Made by a program: the position numbers and the translations under genes. The notes under the pieces are model-generated. The model ran no database searches. It saw only the letters and a program-made list of their open reading frames with translations, and was not told the origin of the DNA. A stretch of DNA of 64,000 nucleotides from DTU053 sp012520115 (GTDB taxonomy: Bacteria; Bacillota; Clostridia; Oscillospirales; Acutalibacteraceae): the NCBI GenBank assembly GCA_050953725.1, contig JBMNNB010000002.1, positions 1-64,000 on the forward strand. The letters run 5' to 3'. How positions within the stretch are numbered: position 1 is the stretch's first letter; every line of letters starts with the position of its first letter. This document shows, piece by piece, positions 61,838-64,000 of this stretch.

Positions 61838-62713
61838 TTATGCCGGGGGAAGCTTGCCGAGGTACTCTTCAAGGCACTGTCCGCTTGCCTTCATGGCCTT
61901 TGCGGCCTCTACGCCCACATAGCGCCAGTGCCACGGCTCGTATTTGACCTTTGTTATATTGACCTTGTCCTCAGGGTATCTCAGGATGAAGCCGAAGTCC
62001 GCAGCATTCTCCGTAAGCCACTTGTATGCGGCGGTCTTGTAGAAGTTAGCGTCTGTGCCCGAAATGTCCATTGCAAGACCGAGATTATGCTCGCTGCAGC
62101 CGGGGGGCATTATGCTCTGTGCCGCCATGACCTTTGCCTGTGCGGCGGAGTAGCCCTGAGAGATGAAGGAGTCAATCTTGCGGTTAAAGTTTGAGGTCTG
62201 CCTGTCTACGCTCCTGTAGCCCGAATATGGTGTCAGTGTTATGCCGTCAGCCTTTGCGGCGTTGTACATGCTCTGATACTGCTCTGCCACTCTGTAATCA
62301 AGCTTGACTTCCGAGCCGGGAATGCAGGGGGCTAAGTTCACCTTATGGTTGTCGGGCATTTTATAATAGAGATTCACCAGAACCAGATTCCAATTGTCGT
62401 CCGTTATAGAAATGGCCGCCGGTACGGGCAGGGGGTCAGCTGAGGCTGCCTGTGTGGGGGTCTGAGCCTTTGTTGTGGTCTCGGTGGCAGGCGCTTCGGT
62501 TGAGGCGGCTGAAACCGTTTCTGTAGGCTCTTTTGAAGGCTCTGTATTTAATTCGGTAGAAAGAGTGCTGTCTGAAGTGCTGCTTGTATAATCGATATTC
62601 TTATCGGCTCTGCTCCTCGAAGAAAAGACGTAAGCCATCGAAAGGACTACAACAAAAAGCATGACAGCGGCTCCGAGAACAACCGAGGTATTGTTCTTTT
62701 TCTTTTTCGCCAT
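61838..62713 (-). CDS. VanY-type D-alanyl-D-alanine carboxypeptidase (M15)
   Basis: The 291-residue protein has one membrane anchor after a Lys-rich start, a Ser/Thr/Glu-rich linker (to about residue 95) and an M15 peptidase with zinc ligands in SEHNLGLAMDIS and EPWHWRYVG. It should trim the terminal D-Ala of peptidoglycan stems. AAAGGTG lies 6 nt before ATG 62713; the GTG at 62722 overlaps that site and is rejected. Confidence 0.93.
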   Translation of the reverse strand: MAKKKKNNTSVVLGAAVMLFVVVLSMAYVFSSRSRADKNIDYTSSTSDSTLSTELNTEPSKEPTETVSAASTEAPATETTTKAQTPTQAASADPLPVPAAISITDDNWNLVLVNLYYKMPDNHKVNLAPCIPGSEVKLDYRVAEQYQSMYNAAKADGITLTPYSGYRSVDRQTSNFNRKIDSFISQGYSAAQAKVMAAQSIMPPGCSEHNLGLAMDISGTDANFYKTAAYKWLTENAADFGFILRYPEDKVNITKVKYEPWHWRYVGVEAAKAMKASGQCLEEYLGKLPPA

Positions 62714-62867
62714 TTGGGTCACCTTTCAGTATTATGGGTTTTGCCTGAATTTATATCATACCTATTGATTATATATCCTGAGAAGTTCAATGTCAATAAG
62801 CCTGCTCACTGACGACTTGTGTTGAAGTATATTGAAGTTACCTGAATGCAGAAATGACAGAGATAAG

Positions 62868-62908
62868 AACACCCGAAGCGTAGGCTCTGCACCGGGGCTT
62901 CGGGTGTT
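62868..62908 (-). terminator. Terminator of the metallophosphoesterase gene
   Basis: AACACCCGAAGC and GCTTCGGGTGTT, 12 bp, across a 17-nt centre. Confidence 0.75.
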
Positions 62909-62928
62909 TATCTGTGAAACGAGGAAAG

Positions 62929-63876
62929 TTATACTAAATCAATAGTATATTCAAAATCTCTCCATTTTGATTTAAGTAAGTTTCTGGCTCTGATTACGAC
63001 ATGGTCCTCATAGGCTTCAAAGACATATCCGGTTCCGTAATCATCATTTGAATGGAAGCACGGGGTATTAACGAAATGTACGTTGTCTATTGTCATTATG
63101 CGGTCTTCGTCAAGCTTATCATGCAGATGACCGGTGATGAAGAAGACATTCTGATGCTGCTGCAGGATGGCCATTATTTCGTCTGACTGTGCACCGGGAG
63201 TTCCGCCTGAGGGCCACTTGGTGTCAACATCGTTTGTGCCTCTGAGAGGATTGTGGTTGAAGACAAAAATCGGTTTGCCGGGAGCCTGCTGCTCTGCCTG
63301 TGAAAGAGTATGCTCGAGCCAGTATAACTGTGCCTCACTGAATACCTGGTGAGTGCCTGCCATTGCCTCCGAGCTCAGAACGATAAAGAAGAAGCCCTTG
63401 ATAACTGTGACATAATAGGGATTTTCAATGGTTCTGCCTGTTATTTTATTGTAATTCTCAATGAAGCGTTCCCTGTATTCGTTATAGTCGCCTTCGTCGG
63501 TATTGCCGAAGTCATGGTTTCCAGGTGCCAGAACGAGGTATTCGGGTGTAGGATATTTCTCAAAAATAGTAGCTAAGGGCAGGTATTCCGTATCTTTGCC
63601 GTGGTGAGTAATATCGCCGGAGATTGCAAGTGCATCGGGCTTTGTAGCTGCGCCATCAAGGTCTTTAAGTCCCCGTACAAGATAGGTGGCCTGCTTATAC
63701 TCCTGAGGGTTGGCGTAGCTTCTGATGTGCGTGTCCGAAATCGACACAAAGCTCATAAGTAGATTTTCTTCATCTTTAACGGTGTAGGATTCAACCGGCG
63801 CAAAGAATGCAAACAGCATTGCAATGGCCAAGAACAGTGAAAATATCTTAGTTTTGAATGATGCGAAGAAACTCAT
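62929..63876 (-). CDS. Secreted calcineurin-like metallophosphoesterase
   Basis: The 315-residue protein has a signal peptide (to about residue 33) and the five metal motifs: SISDTHI, AISGDITHHG, APGNHDFG, VFNHNP and TGHLHDK. Substrates of this family range from phosphodiesters to phosphoproteins; none can be chosen here. GGGGG lies 6 nt before ATG 63876; an 18-codon upstream extension is rejected. Confidence 0.92.
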   Translation of the reverse strand: MSFFASFKTKIFSLFLAIAMLFAFFAPVESYTVKDEENLLMSFVSISDTHIRSYANPQEYKQATYLVRGLKDLDGAATKPDALAISGDITHHGKDTEYLPLATIFEKYPTPEYLVLAPGNHDFGNTDEGDYNEYRERFIENYNKITGRTIENPYYVTVIKGFFFIVLSSEAMAGTHQVFSEAQLYWLEHTLSQAEQQAPGKPIFVFNHNPLRGTNDVDTKWPSGGTPGAQSDEIMAILQQHQNVFFITGHLHDKLDEDRIMTIDNVHFVNTPCFHSNDDYGTGYVFEAYEDHVVIRARNLLKSKWRDFEYTIDLV

Positions 63877-64000
63877 TATAATCCCCCTTTCGTTAAAAAC
63901 AAGATAACACAAACAATAAAGCATCGTCAATTCCTGAAATTACCAAAGAAATGTTGAAACTTTAGATTAATTTTACAAAAATAAAAAAACAGACCGCTAT

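Overview
The window looks like chromosome of an anaerobic, low-to-mid GC Firmicute of class Clostridia, most likely an Oscillospiraceae/Ruminococcus-type gut organism. Pointers are a secreted protein ending in a type I dockerin, a YtvI-type sporulation membrane protein, pyruvate formate-lyase with its activase, host- and plant-glycan hydrolases (GH35, GH29), a CIRCE-controlled groESL operon and an agr-type peptide quorum-sensing locus. No taxon can be proven from the sequence alone.

Layout. Positions 1-7400 are an AT-rich accessory segment: a gene cut by the window edge, an IS30-family insertion sequence, a type III restriction-modification system (mod-res), and an XRE regulator bracketed by 24-bp direct repeats and hairpins. 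Core chromosome starts at about 7475. 7475-15600 (minus strand) holds RlmD, an MBL hydrolase, GalU, a zinc-ribbon membrane protein, a GDPD-like protein with replaced catalytic residues, a GH35 beta-galactosidase and a lipoprotein. tRNA-Thr(CGT) and a tiny Cys-rich protein follow, then secA, a CPBP protease, tadA and mntP.

21400-24930 is a complete agr locus in the order agrA-agrC, agrB-agrD (minus strand), with a structured leader before agrA and a 12-bp inverted repeat around the agrBD promoter. Five kb further on is a free-standing gene for a 34-residue amphipathic peptide (29221-29325) that resembles phenol-soluble modulins or delta-toxin, which agr controls in staphylococci. Between them lies a MacA/MacB-like adaptor-permease pair; the only matching ATPase gene in the window is at 36013-36696.

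30759-36000 is a minus-strand cluster: YtvI, a NYN-domain protein, a glutamate-cysteine ligase-like enzyme, an ATP-grasp ligase of the glutathionylspermidine-synthetase type, and a family 4 uracil-DNA glycosylase. The two ligases look like a short pathway to a gamma-glutamyl compound. Next are an apgM-type phosphatase-superfamily enzyme, a lipid kinase, a broken RlmL-like methyltransferase gene, and mgtE with a long leader that contains a 33-codon upstream ORF. After groESL comes a very G-rich repeated stretch (about 44302-44760), then a GH29 fucosidase, a small EF-hand membrane protein, an ABC-F resistance-type gene with a six-codon leader peptide and attenuator, pflBA, two envelope proteins, the dockerin protein, the tig-clpP-clpX cluster, a VanY-type carboxypeptidase and a secreted metallophosphoesterase.

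The strongest candidates for undescribed biology are the agr locus with the nearby amphipathic peptide, the two-ligase gamma-glutamyl operon, and the two leader-controlled genes (mgtE and the ABC-F gene).
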